NCBI GenBank assembly: GCA_905183005.1 | Contig: CAJJDO010000023.1 | Location: 205,566-269,565, forward strand | Source: Paramecium pentaurelia | Lineage: Eukaryota > Ciliophora > Oligohymenophorea > Peniculida > Parameciidae | Length of the DNA: 64,000 bases | Direction: 5' to 3' | Shown here: positions 24,573 through 35,677 of the stretch, piece by piece | Position numbering within the stretch: the first letter of the stretch is position 1 | Layout of the letters: each line of letters starts with the position of its first letter | Made by a program: the position numbers and the translations under genes | The notes under the pieces: generated by a model | Database searches by the model: none | What the model was told of the DNA's origin: nothing | The model's input: only the letters and a program-made list of their open reading frames with translations

Positions 24573-25555
24573 TCAATGTGTAAATGATGAATAATCCCAT
24601 TTGTTCTTATCTATCTTAATTGTTATACATCCTTTTGATTCTAATGTACTATTCATACAGCAAGACCAACCTTCACTACCATCTGGCATCTTTTACCAAA
24701 CCCCATTATGACAATACTTATAATCCAAATCCTATTTCAATGTTCTTGCCATATCTGGCTTAAATGTATAGTTTTTATCCTCTATTAAGATTTAAATCCT
24801 TACCTAAATTTGTTCTTGATTTTTGCTTAATTTAGTCTCATATGCCAATCTAAAGACAGCTCCATCAATCGCTTATTATGAAGCAGCAGGATTTGCCAAT
24901 TAATAATCTTATCTTATTTTATTTCTAATCTCTTTCTCATTTACTTTCTAAGATCTTAAATCTAATTAAATTTTAGTCTAATGTTCTATAGGCTTTAAAT
25001 AATTCTTAATAATCTCTTCCTCTTTGGTCTTAGTATTTTTTAATGCTTCTTTAGTCTAATTTATGAGTTATTTTTAGAATTCCAAATTATTGGTTTCATT
25101 ACTCACATTCCATTTACTTGAACCTTTCTTTGCTAATAAATAATTGTCTCTAGTTTCTATGCCTTCATATATTCTATTAGCCTTTTCTTTTGGAATTGGA
25201 TGATCAAATAATCCTAATCGAATTTTAACCAATTTTCTTTCATGGGTTTCTTCAGATAATGGATTCTTAGGAACTGAAACACTACTATTCCATTCTTTCT
25301 TTCTTAATCCTAAAATATCCTATCATATTAAATGCAAATTAAATTTACTGGATCAACAAAAGTTTAAACAGTTTCTTTTATTTACAATGCTCTTTATGGA
25401 ATATCCTCTTTACTAAAAAATTACTCATCTTTATCATAGTTCATTTTATTGTTCTTGATACTACCAATCTTATGAATTCTTTATTCAGTCTATAATATTT
25501 CTTATTCTCCATCACTCTATTTTTATCTTCTTTCATAAGCTTCTTTTATAAACAT
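24573..25555 (-). CDS. Basic coiled-coil protein with C-terminal CHORD-like Cys/His motif
   Basis: About 310 residues, starting MFIKEAYERRQKQSDGEQE. A 31-nt intron follows TFVDP. The middle is a charged helix with NPLSEETHERKLVKIRLGLF and YLLAKKGSSKWNVS. The last 60 residues carry YCHNGVWQKMPDGSEGWSCC and then ESKGC, that is, C-H-x-G ... W-S-C-C ... G-C, the spacing of one half of a CHORD zinc-binding module. Only half a CHORD is present, so the match is suggestive. It sits between the MORN pseudokinase and the GAF protein, all transcribed on the minus strand with gaps of about 40 bp. Confidence 0.65.
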
Positions 25556-25595
25556 TTTAAATTTAATGTTATATATATATATATAAATAAATATA

Positions 25596-27089
25596 TCATT
25601 TACTTATTAGATAACCGAACGATTATAAAAACAATTCCAAAACTTCCTATTCTATCGAAGATAATGATGATTATTAAACCAGTCCTCTAACTTAAGTGAA
25701 TTATGCACAAGCTACTATTTATTTATTACAAATGACAGGAAGTGTAAATATTGGTAATGATGTATTAAGATCAATATTTGGATTGAAAGACTAACTATTA
25801 TATGAATTGTGATGATAGGTTATTGATTTATTTAAGATTGCTTCTCCCATAATTCCTTATCCTTCTATATTTTCTATTAATTTAATTGTTGCTATTTCAC
25901 TATTCATCATTTCTTTTAATCTTTTTTATGCATGTTAAATTAATTATGTTTAACTTTTCAATTATATAAATTGTATACTACTCTTAAGTGCATGTCTGAA
26001 TTTATTCACAGCAGTCATTAATTAATTGTGATTCATTACATTACATAAAATCATCTTACCTTATTCTGATAACAATTATAATAATGATTCATCTTCTTCA
26101 GAATAAATACCACCATTCTTCTTTTCTTAACATACTATAACTCCATAACATTTTTAATTATCCATTATTGGAGCTGCCAATATCACATTTGAATCTATAG
26201 GTGCAAATCTAGTATCATATTTAGCTTTCTTTAAATTCAAAATTTGTTTTGTTTCAGCTACAAATCCTATTAAACCTTCTCCAATTTAATATTTCTAATT
26301 ATCTTATCGAGAATAAAGTTCTTTTTTTTCTTCATCAATCAAATATATCTTTACTTCTTAACTATTCATTATTGTTAAAATTGATTCTCTTAATATTTGG
26401 AATGATTCATCCAGTAATTTACTGTTTTGTATCATAAATCCTTTTTAGATTAGAAGTTTAAGTTTAAGAATAATATGAAACATTAGATTATGTTCATGAT
26501 ATAATTTTTTCAATTTGTCATAAATTATTGAAACTTTTTAAGGAGGATAATTATGAATAACATCTAAAAAGCAATCCTCATCATTTAGAGTCTCTTCAAT
26601 TAATGATAAAGAACCATCACTTTAATAATTGTTGATTAATTCCTCGTCAGTTATATTTAAATCTAATAAAGAATTCAATTTGAATGTATCATCCTATTAA
26701 AACAGCACAGTCAATTTACGATTTATTGTATTTTTTCTTTAAATTCTTATAGGTTTATCCAATTAATTCTCAATCTTTTACTTATTGATAATTTATTAAG
26801 AGCCCATAGTATCTTTATCTTAAATTTTAGGAATGAAGTGAGTCCTGTTTTATCTTTCTTAATAAATTATTTTACTTTAATGTTCAGTCAGAATTTAGAG
26901 ATTACGATTTTGATGTTCTAATCTTTCGATTTCTTTTTATTACATTCTTAACATATTCTATAAATATTCTTATTGAGTATTATCTTTATTATAATCTTTA
27001 ATTGGTGATGATTGACAATGAAGAGTCTTTAAATAAAAAGATGTTTGAGAATGCTTTCTTCTTGGTTGATGATTATAAAATGAACTCAT
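25596..27089 (-). CDS. GAF-domain protein (probably two GAF modules)
   Basis: About 480 residues. The N-terminal third is Gln/Lys-rich with a coiled coil (NMLRMQQKEIERLEHQNRNL). From about residue 190 it has a GAF pattern: ILTIMNSQEVKIYLIDEEKK, then YQIGEGLIGFVAETKQILN, RFAPIDSNVILAAPIMDN and GVIVCQEKKNGGIYSEEDES. A second, weaker module follows (NSEIATIKLIENIEGQGIMG ... LPIFTLPVICNKQIVACAQF). GAF domains bind cyclic nucleotides, haem or other small ligands. No catalytic domain is attached, so this looks like a regulator. Confidence 0.78.
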
Positions 27090-27106
27090 TAAAATTTATT
27101 TATTTT

Positions 27107-27669
27107 ATGTCACAAGCAAATACCAATCATACTATTAGTGGTAGAATGATATTGCATTAATCATAAAAATAATAAAAGTCACATCCCTACTTTAAAGATA
27201 CAAGAGTAAATTCATGTTCCTACATTCACATGAAAAAAGGAAACCCTTATGTATCAGATAAATAAATACATAGGCTATTCCCTTTTATGAAATTGCAAAT
27301 AAGGGATAAATTGATTATTAGAATAAATCTGTTTGTGTTACATCAACTTATTGTGATGATTATAAACCAAAACCTAATTTACATGTTGGATCTGAGAAGA
27401 AAACTTTATTTCCTTATACTATGGGTTCCTTTAGATCTCGATTACCTGAACCTGATGCACCAATTTTGACTAAAAATGCATCACAAATAGAAATTGGAGA
27501 TAGACAGTAAATACTTATATATATAATATATTGAAGTTTTAATGTAAAAAGACATTTCATTAGTACTGCTCATAATGTTTATGGTAATTTTGGAAAGTTT
27601 GGCAATGTTTCTAATCCTGGGATACTTGCTGAAAAAACAAAATGGCATCATCATTTACAATAATTATGA
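27107..27669 (+). CDS. Small conserved-looking protein, possible ciliary microtubule protein
   Basis: About 170 residues, starting MSQANTNHTISGRMILHQS. A 23-nt intron joins GNPY to AIPFYEIANKG and a 30-nt intron (27507..27536, AAG acceptor) precedes the last exon. The body is Tyr/Pro/Arg-rich without helices (TMGSFRSRLPEPDAPILTKN, then HFISTAHNVYGNFGKFG). It resembles the extended, non-globular microtubule inner proteins of ciliary doublets, but I cannot match it to a named one. It shares an 18-bp divergent intergenic space with the GAF gene. Confidence 0.6.
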
Positions 27670-27707
27670 AACATTTTTAATATTATATTATTATTCATTA
27701 TTAATTA

Positions 27708-29580
27708 ATGATTTCTAAAAATGAAGATAGTTTTACAGATAATTTATAATCTGAAAAAAAATACTATGAAAGTGATGAGGATATTCAACCATTAAAAGTA
27801 TATCATTTATATTAAAAGTAGGTAGGAGATATCATTTAAAATCGGTTTCTAATTAGTCAATAAATAGGAGAAGGTTCATTTGGAAGTGTTTTTAAAGTAC
27901 TTGATAGAAATAATAATAATGCTCTTTGGGCTATGAAGGTTGAAGAAGATGATGATGAAAATAGTTTATTAGAAAGAGAAATCAAAGTTCTCATTGAATT
28001 AAGGTATAATTACATCATTTAAAATTAGAAAATAATAAGGATTTCCATAAATTAAATTTTATGGATAAGAAAGAGGATATACCTATTGTATTATGACATT
28101 ATTAGGAAAAAATTTAGAATAAATTTTTAGAAAGTTAGGTGGAATGATGAATTAAATCACTATATTAAGATTAGCAATTTAAGTACTCAAAATAAGATGA
28201 TATTAGCCTAACAGATGATTGATAGAATTTCAGTTATGCATGATAATAGATTTCTTCATAGAGACATTAAACCTGATAATTTTGTAATCGAATCTGGAGC
28301 TAATGCAAAAATGTTATATTTAATTGATTTTGGACTCTCTAAACATTATATTGTAAAAATACATATTATATTAATTTATAGAATAGTAAAGGTTAGCATA
28401 TTCCTTATGTTAAAAAGGCAGGGCTTATAGGAACTGCTAGATATGCATCATTAAGCGCACATGAAGAAATGGAATAAGGAAGAAAAGATGATCTAGAGAG
28501 TATTGGCTATGTTTTGATATATCTTGCTACAGGAAATCTACCTTGGATGAATTTGTAAAAAGATTCTAAGGATATCAAATATTCAAAAATTCATTAAATT
28601 AAAAAATAAACTAAAACTGAAGATCTTTGTTCTAATTTACCAAAAGTAATATCATTTTATTTTATTTATAGTGTTTTTATTTCTATATGAATGATGTGAA
28701 AACTTTAGAATTTCAAGAGACTCCAAATTATGATAAATTAAAATCATATTTTGAAAAAGAAATTGAAAATCTTAATAAATAACCAATAAATACTTCTTAA
28801 TATACATATGATTGGGAAAGATTACCTGAATATAGCAAATAAAAGAAACATTAGACAATCCATGTTATGCAAGTAAATTCTTATTAATCTAGAATTAAGA
28901 CAAACGATAATCAGTAGAAATTGCATTTAATCCACATAAATTAAACCAAATATCTAAATAAAATTAATTTATTAATTAATAAACAAAAGATTCTTAATAA
29001 AAATCAACACAAAATTAATAACTTACATTTGAATAAATAATGAATGAAAAAAGAAAAGGTACAAAAAAAACTGTCTATAGTCCTACAGGTAAAAGTAAAA
29101 AAACTCCACTTTTAATTAATATTGTAGAAAATAATGATTTCAATAAACAAAATTTATTGTCTCCAATTACACCTGATGATAGTAGAATTTTCAGAATGTA
29201 AAATCATTCTTCCACTTTACTCTAAATTCCTTAACTTAACTCATCATATCAATTAGATTCTTTTATTTTACCTTCTGTAGCAACATCTAGAATAAATAAT
29301 TATTTTGAAAGTGAAGGTGTAGTTAGTGAAGGTGGAGGATTGCCAATATGGGATTTATGTGATGGATCAAAACCTGAATTCTAAAAAGTAACAGGAATTT
29401 TAGAAGGAATAAAGAAACCTAGTTTAATTATATTAAGAAAAGAAAGAAAAGCACATACTTGTATATTATATATAATTAATTAATATAGAAATAGATACTG
29501 TTAAATTAATGTAAGAATTATTTGTTCCTCCGATTAAATTAATTGGAGATTAGGAATCAAATGTTGAAGGGTTAGAATGA
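27708..29580 (+). CDS. Casein kinase 1 family protein kinase
   Basis: All catalytic signatures are intact: IGEGSFGSVFKVLD (glycine loop), ALWAMKVEEDDD (ATP-binding lysine), MHDNRFLHRDIKPDNFVI (catalytic loop), YLIDFGLSK (DFG) and GLIGTARYASLSAHEEMEQG (the CK1-specific replacement of APE). GRKDDLESIGYVLIYLATG and LPWMNLQ follow. Several short introns interrupt the kinase domain. The C-terminal half is disordered, rich in Gln/Lys/Ser, and includes a WDL-type stretch (GGGLPIWDLCDGSKPEF). CK1 enzymes phosphorylate acidic or pre-phosphorylated Ser/Thr. The nearest genes give no clue to the substrate. Confidence 0.9.
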
Positions 29581-29648
29581 ATAAAGAATTTTATAAAAAT
29601 TGTTAACTACTTTACCAATTGGTATTTTATTTACTTAAAAAATTAAAG

Positions 29649-32600
29649 TCAAGTTTTATTATATACAGTAGTGCTAAAGAGAGGTCGAAGTCTATTCAAT
29701 TCCTTTTAAAATAAATTTCGCTCCTCTTTCTTTCCTTTCTTTTTTTTATTGTATTTTAATTTCTCATAAAAAAATGTTATTTCATTTTCAGTTGCTTAAT
29801 ATAATGCCTTTAAATCTTATAATATTGTTAAAACAAATGATGTAGCTGAACTAATTATTTCATTTGTGATTGGAGACACAATTGTTATCTCAGATTAATC
29901 ATCAAATTCATTTAAATCATAAAATGGACTATAATTAAATAATTTAATTACTTTTCATTAAATCCTTTGTAACTTATTCCTGTTGTCTTTGGATCAAATT
30001 CTGTCCCATAAAATTTCAAAAAATTATATGTGGTGTAACCAATAGATGAAGCTTGATTTTAATGATAAAAGCATTCTAGAAATGCTAAAACCATTTAAAT
30101 TATGCAAAAAGATGAGATTCCTCCTTTATATTAATCATTTAATCCTCTTCTCTTTAGTAAGCTTTTGAATAATAATACAATTGGTCTCAATTCACTATAA
30201 AAAGACAACCATTATAAAGTTAAATCTGTTGAAATCAAACCTAAATGTTGGTTTTACTTAACACCTGAATATTGAAAGAAACTAACATCAACACTAAAGA
30301 TCTATTTAGGAATATCTTCATCAGGACTAATTTAATAAAAGAATCATTACTTTAAAACAAGATCTATGTATGGTAAGCCTATTGGTAAGGAAGATTATAC
30401 AAATGAAATAGTTGGATCTACCTATAATTTTATTAATGGCATTGCTGATGAAGTGATTGCACTATAAAAAAGTATATTAATTTAAAATACACTATATTTT
30501 TAACCCATCTCATTTTTTAGAGAAATTCTGTTAATTTTTGAATTGGTATATTTAAAGAAGATGTTGAACATATTTCAAATCCAGTTATTCCTATATCAAT
30601 ATCACTTTCTGGAAGGGCTAAACCAGTGGCACATGAACCGAAAAGGCGAACTTAAGAATTAAAATCTAGCTATTATATATGATAAATGAAACCTCTAAAT
30701 AGATAATTGATGACAAATTATAATCTGTCATAAATTATCCTTCTGAATTTTAGAATTTATTGATTCTATCCTAAAATAACATCATTAAATTCTCTCATAT
30801 CCATATCAAGCTTTTTAATCATTAAGGCCCTTGCCTAATTCAATATTACACAATCTATTTAATCTTCTTTAATTGGTTATTTCTAACAAGTATTTTAAAC
30901 ATCCATTTGAGTATTAATATAACAATTTTTTTATACTAATTTTTCAGATTCTTATTGAATTTTAAGACTCAAATCCACAATTTATATCATTTTTGGAGAT
31001 TGGTTAGTATTTTAAGTATCTTCCAACTTTTAAATTGAAATTTGATTATCTTTTACAAATTCTTGAGATGGCGGATTCGTAATTTCTTAACATTATTGTT
31101 TTATAGGTTTCTCTTAATTCACCATCAATATATCTTATTTAATCATTTCAATAGCTTATGCATTTCTTTTTTAGCTCTTTTAGCTCGAAAAAAGATCCTA
31201 ATCATGAGCATTTGATTTAATAGATTATTCCTTGATTTTTGATGGAATTGATTTCTAAAGTGATTTTTATTTTTTGAATTAATCCTCTTAAGAAGTAGCA
31301 AATTTGCATTTCGATTTATTTTTTTATTTTTTAGGTGCTGTAATTACAACCCAATTTTCATCATCATCATTCTAATTATTATTGTTTAATTCTATAATTG
31401 TTTCAGTATCAAGTATTTTATTGGTTTCTTCAATCAGATTCATTTCTAAAATGGTATTTTAAGTTAAATCTGAATTTCCAGACACTTGAATATTTTTAGT
31501 AATCTCTAAACATGGACTATAAATAATATTGTTAAATATTACTTAGCCGATTTATCTATTTCATATTCATTACAATGGACATCATCTTGAGTTGTGTCTT
31601 GCTTATCTGCTAACTCAAAACTATTACTTTTATCTTAATTCATATTAATTTTTTTTTATTCATTCTTATTTTTTTGCTTTTTGTGTTTTTTAGATTTTTT
31701 TTTTTATTCTACATGTTTCTTCTTTTCCTTACCTTCTATGTTCTAAATGTCTTTCATTAATTTTTCCTTATAGTGATCTCTTATCAATCTCAATATCCTT
31801 CTTTAACATAATATCTATATGGTTAAAATCTTCTCAAGTGGCATATAATTTATTCTCTCTAATTCATTATTCATAATTATAGTAGAAACATCCTATTCAT
31901 TAATTGATTATAACATCATTTAAAAATTTTGATCTTGATTTATTTATTTATCATTTTATTATGAAGCTTATTTTAAAATGAGTTGAGTCCATAAAATATC
32001 TTCTTATTTTGTATTCTTTTTTTTTGGAGCATTCTTAAATTCTTTACAAATCTAAGGTATTTGATTAAGGATTTTAGTTCTTAAATCAAAATCCTGAATC
32101 CAAAATCTTTTTAGATCATCATCTTTATTTAGATTGTTTTCTTCAATACAATCTTATTGATGTTAATAGTATCTAAATTATAGAATTAATTTTATACAAT
32201 AATGCTATTGCTTTTTCAAATTCATTTGTAATCCATCCAGTGCAAGACTAATATGTTTTAGGATTAAACCAAATAGCATCATTTACAATATACTGTTTTG
32301 TAATACAATTATATGAAACTTTTGGTTATGAAGAAAATGCAAGACCATTTGAACATTCTATTAATAAGTTTATAATATCTTCTAAAGATCCTTATAAACA
32401 AAATTTCTCAAAAATTTCATCTTAATCAACAATATAAATTTTTGATAATAATTTCTAATATTATTATTATAATTAAAAGATACCTATTCTAAATGTAATT
32501 TTTCTTCTTCATGACTACGTCTCTTGCGAAGTAAACATACTTTTTTAATATCTTCTGTTATTGAGGGAAATCTTTTGATAATTATGATACTTCTACCTTG

Positions 32601-32926
32601 GATTTTATTCATCTAAAGCATAATTGCATCTTTCGACTTACAAATCATAGATATACATTCTAATAATAAAAGTTGTAATTTTTTTGGAAACAACTGCAAT
32701 TTCATTGACATTTTATTTCTTAGCCCTAAAATTACCACAATTAATAAAATATATATATATCGTAAGAACAAAAAGTGAACATGTAGGTTGTTCACTTTAA
32801 GTAGTGCAAAGATTTGATTCAATACCATTAAATAAGGTTGTTTTTGTATGCATTTTCAAATGATTCTATCGTCTCACAAGGATGATTATTGCATTTTGGC
32901 AAATATTTAGGTCGAGAATAAAGCAT
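29649..32926 (-). CDS. TRF4/PAPD5-like non-canonical nucleotidyltransferase with long N-terminal extension
   Basis: The C-terminal 330 residues hold the enzyme. VRLFGSCATGLALPESDIDI is the GS...DxD catalytic pair of polymerase-beta-type nucleotidyltransferases. It is followed by FYSELRPIVLLFKSLLKRRG and by the PAP-associated block GGISSFCIIQMVLAFLE. TRF4-type enzymes add short A tails to nuclear RNAs for exosome decay. The upstream 650 residues stay open through several small introns. They contain long Lys-rich (KKSKKHKKQKNKNEQKK) and acidic Asn-rich tracts plus a helical N-terminal region (MLYSRPKYLPKCNNHPCET). Two adjacent genes cannot be excluded, because a break could be hidden near 31.5 kb. 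Confidence 0.78.
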
Positions 32927-33312
32927 TTTTATTGATTAAATTTTATAATTTATTAATAATTGTATTCATTAAATTACAGAAATAAAACCTCTACTCTTTA
33001 AAGATACACACTGAAAAAAAGAATCTATTTATTTCAAAATTCATTTAATTAATAGTATATTTATAGTATCACTCCCATTTTCTCTATTAATTTATAATGT
33101 TATATTCTGAATTTAATTCATCAAGTAACAATTTTATTTATATTTCACATCTAATTAGTATAGTTAGGTATAGAAAATATACTACTTAAAATATCAAAAT
33201 GGATGTTTATATATATTATAAGTTTCTATTGCAATTGAATACAAAATGAAATCTTGAATAATCAGAAAAAATATTATTTGAATTTTTCATTATTTAATAC
33301 ACAATAGATAAA
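32927..33312. other. Intergenic AT-rich region
   Basis: This 386-bp spacer lies between the divergent TRF4-like gene and the coiled-coil gene. It has no coding frame, tRNA or repeat that I can see. Confidence 0.55.
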
Positions 33313-35569
33313 ATGTCATTATTTTCAAAAAAAGAATAGAAGAAATTACCTACATAATATTTGGAATTTGATTCACTTGCTGTTAAAAAGTATAATTATG
33401 ACTCAAAGAAAGCCAATGATTAGTCTATAAAACAAGAATAGTATATAAATGATTTAAGAAAAGCGTATGAATTCCAAAAAAAATTAGTTATGACTAGTAA
33501 AGAGTTGAAATTGAACCCATCTTTTCAAAAATTGAGATACTATAAGTAGAAAGAAAATAATTAATGGATGAAGTTGAACAATATAAAATGAGTCAAATGG
33601 AAATTCTAAAGAAGTATGAAGGTGAATATTAGGAAAAAGAGAAACTTAACAAGGAATGCTAAAAATACAAATAATAAATTTTAGCTCTTTAAAAAATGTA
33701 AATGCCTTAAGAGTTTTAAGAAAAAAAATGTCAGGAATTAAAAGAATCTTTATTTAATACTATAAAAGACATTATGAATGACTTTTTGGAAAATTATAAT
33801 GATTTAGTAGGGTATGATAATGATGATTAAGGTATTAATACAAAATAAATCAAGAATCTAAAACATTGTTTCATGATTTACTTTAATAGATTGATGACTC
33901 TATATTAATGTTTGTTGAAAATCTACCAGCCTAATCCAGTAGACAATACTAATCTGAGGAAGTTCAACATTTAAAGGATTAAATAGAAAAAACATTATAA
34001 ATTGTATCTAATTTGCAATCTGAAAATTAAGACTTAGTTATGTCATTAGAATCTGAAAAATAACTTAAAGATAAAATTAATAATCAAAAGAATACTTAAT
34101 AATAATTAGTTAGTTAATTGTAAAATTAAATTGAACAATTAAATAATGAGAAAAAGATTGTTGATCAATTACTTTAAGAAATTTAATATAAATATTAGGA
34201 ATTGTAAAAAGAATTTTAAAATGTGAATTAAATTAAGGAAAATGAAAAAGAAATGCTAAAAGGAGAATATATAGTTTTGGTTAATGAATTATAAAAAGAA
34301 ATTCAAAAAGTTTAATAAGAAAATTCTAAACTATAATAATAAATTGAAGAGAAGAGTGTAGAACTAATTCAATAAACTGAATTATTTAATAATAAACTTA
34401 GAGATTTGGAAACAAAATTAAATCATGAAGAACTGAAATAAGAATAAAAATGTAAAGAAGTATGATTATTTATATTATATAGCTACTCAGAAACGAAAGA
34501 GAATTAAATTAATATAAGTCAGAAGCAACATAATTATTTTAAAAAAATAATCTATTACAACAATAATTAGATTCCTTGAAAGAAAAAAGAAAATAAGAAA
34601 AAGAAATATTTGATGATTAAAAGGAAAAATTTAAATCAATGAAATCATAATTATAATAGCAAGAATCAGAATATTAAACTAAAATTACTTAACTTGAAGA
34701 ATAAATTTTATTACTTCAGTAAAAAACTGAAAGCACAGTTTCATCAGAAATTTCTATTAATCCAGAAATAGTTATGGAAAAAGAATTATAAATGTCAAAA
34801 TTAGAATAAGCTATTTAAGAGTAATATATTAATTAATAATAGACTAACTTAAAAAAACAGTGAATTAAAATAAAAGATGGTTGAAAATAAAATTTAAATT
34901 AATGATTTAAATCACGAATTAGAATAATAGAAAATCACCAATCACTAGCATCTAGACAAAAGAGCAGTTGCCTTAAGTGAATTAAATCGTTTAGAACAAT
35001 AAAATTAACTATTAAAATAAGTACTAACCTTTATTAATTTAGAAACTCAATGATCTAAATTCAATTAATAAATAATTATAAATAGAAAATCAATAAATTT
35101 CTTAAATGATTAAACACTCAAAGTAATAACCTGTTACAAATATGCAAAAATAAATTATGAATTAAAGCATTTCAAAAACTCCTATGGCGGAAGCAAATAA
35201 TTTAGATTCATCAATGATATCTGATGTTGAGAGTTAAATTTCTAAAAATTCTAAGACTCCTTCCATATTAACAAAAGGCTTAAATTATTTTAAACCAAAA
35301 GCTTAACCCATTTAATTTGTAGTATTTATATGTAATTAGAAAAGTAGTAAGAAAATTCAGATATGAAAATTGCTGTGACTATGATACATAAGTAGACTGA
35401 AGATTTGAAATAAAATTTAGAATAATTGTATAAATGTTTTTTGTCTACAGTTATTCTAACTTAAAGCAATGAGGATGCTAAATTTATTAAGTTTGAAAGG
35501 GAAATAAATGAATGTTTGAAGAAAACTTAAGATTTGACTGATAATATTGAAGATTTTTTGATATAATGA
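33313..35569 (+). CDS. Long coiled-coil protein
   Basis: About 730 residues, starting MSLFSKKEQKKLPTQYLEF. The bulk is an uninterrupted Gln/Glu/Lys/Leu coiled coil (for example LISLESEKQLKDKINNQKN and LQKEFQNVNQIKENEKEMLK). Short non-helical breaks occur near the phrase ISISKTPMAEANNLDSSMIS in the C-terminal third. The last 80 residues are a further helix with cysteines (LYKCFLSTVILTQSNEDAKF). At least four small introns are needed to stay in frame. The function is unknown; such proteins in Paramecium are often cytoskeletal or basal-body parts. Confidence 0.7.
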
Positions 35570-35677
35570 CTAGTTTGAAATTTTTTATTTTTATGAGAAC
35601 TTAAATTTTATATTATATGAAAACCATATTTTTAAATCTGAAATACATCTACATTTTATATGGATTAATACTATATT

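Noticed and set aside
32613..32828. Minus-strand 71-residue frame starting MVLNQIFALLKVNN as a separate gene
   Set aside because: It is continuous with the longer TRF4-like reading once TAA/TAG are read as glutamine and introns are allowed.
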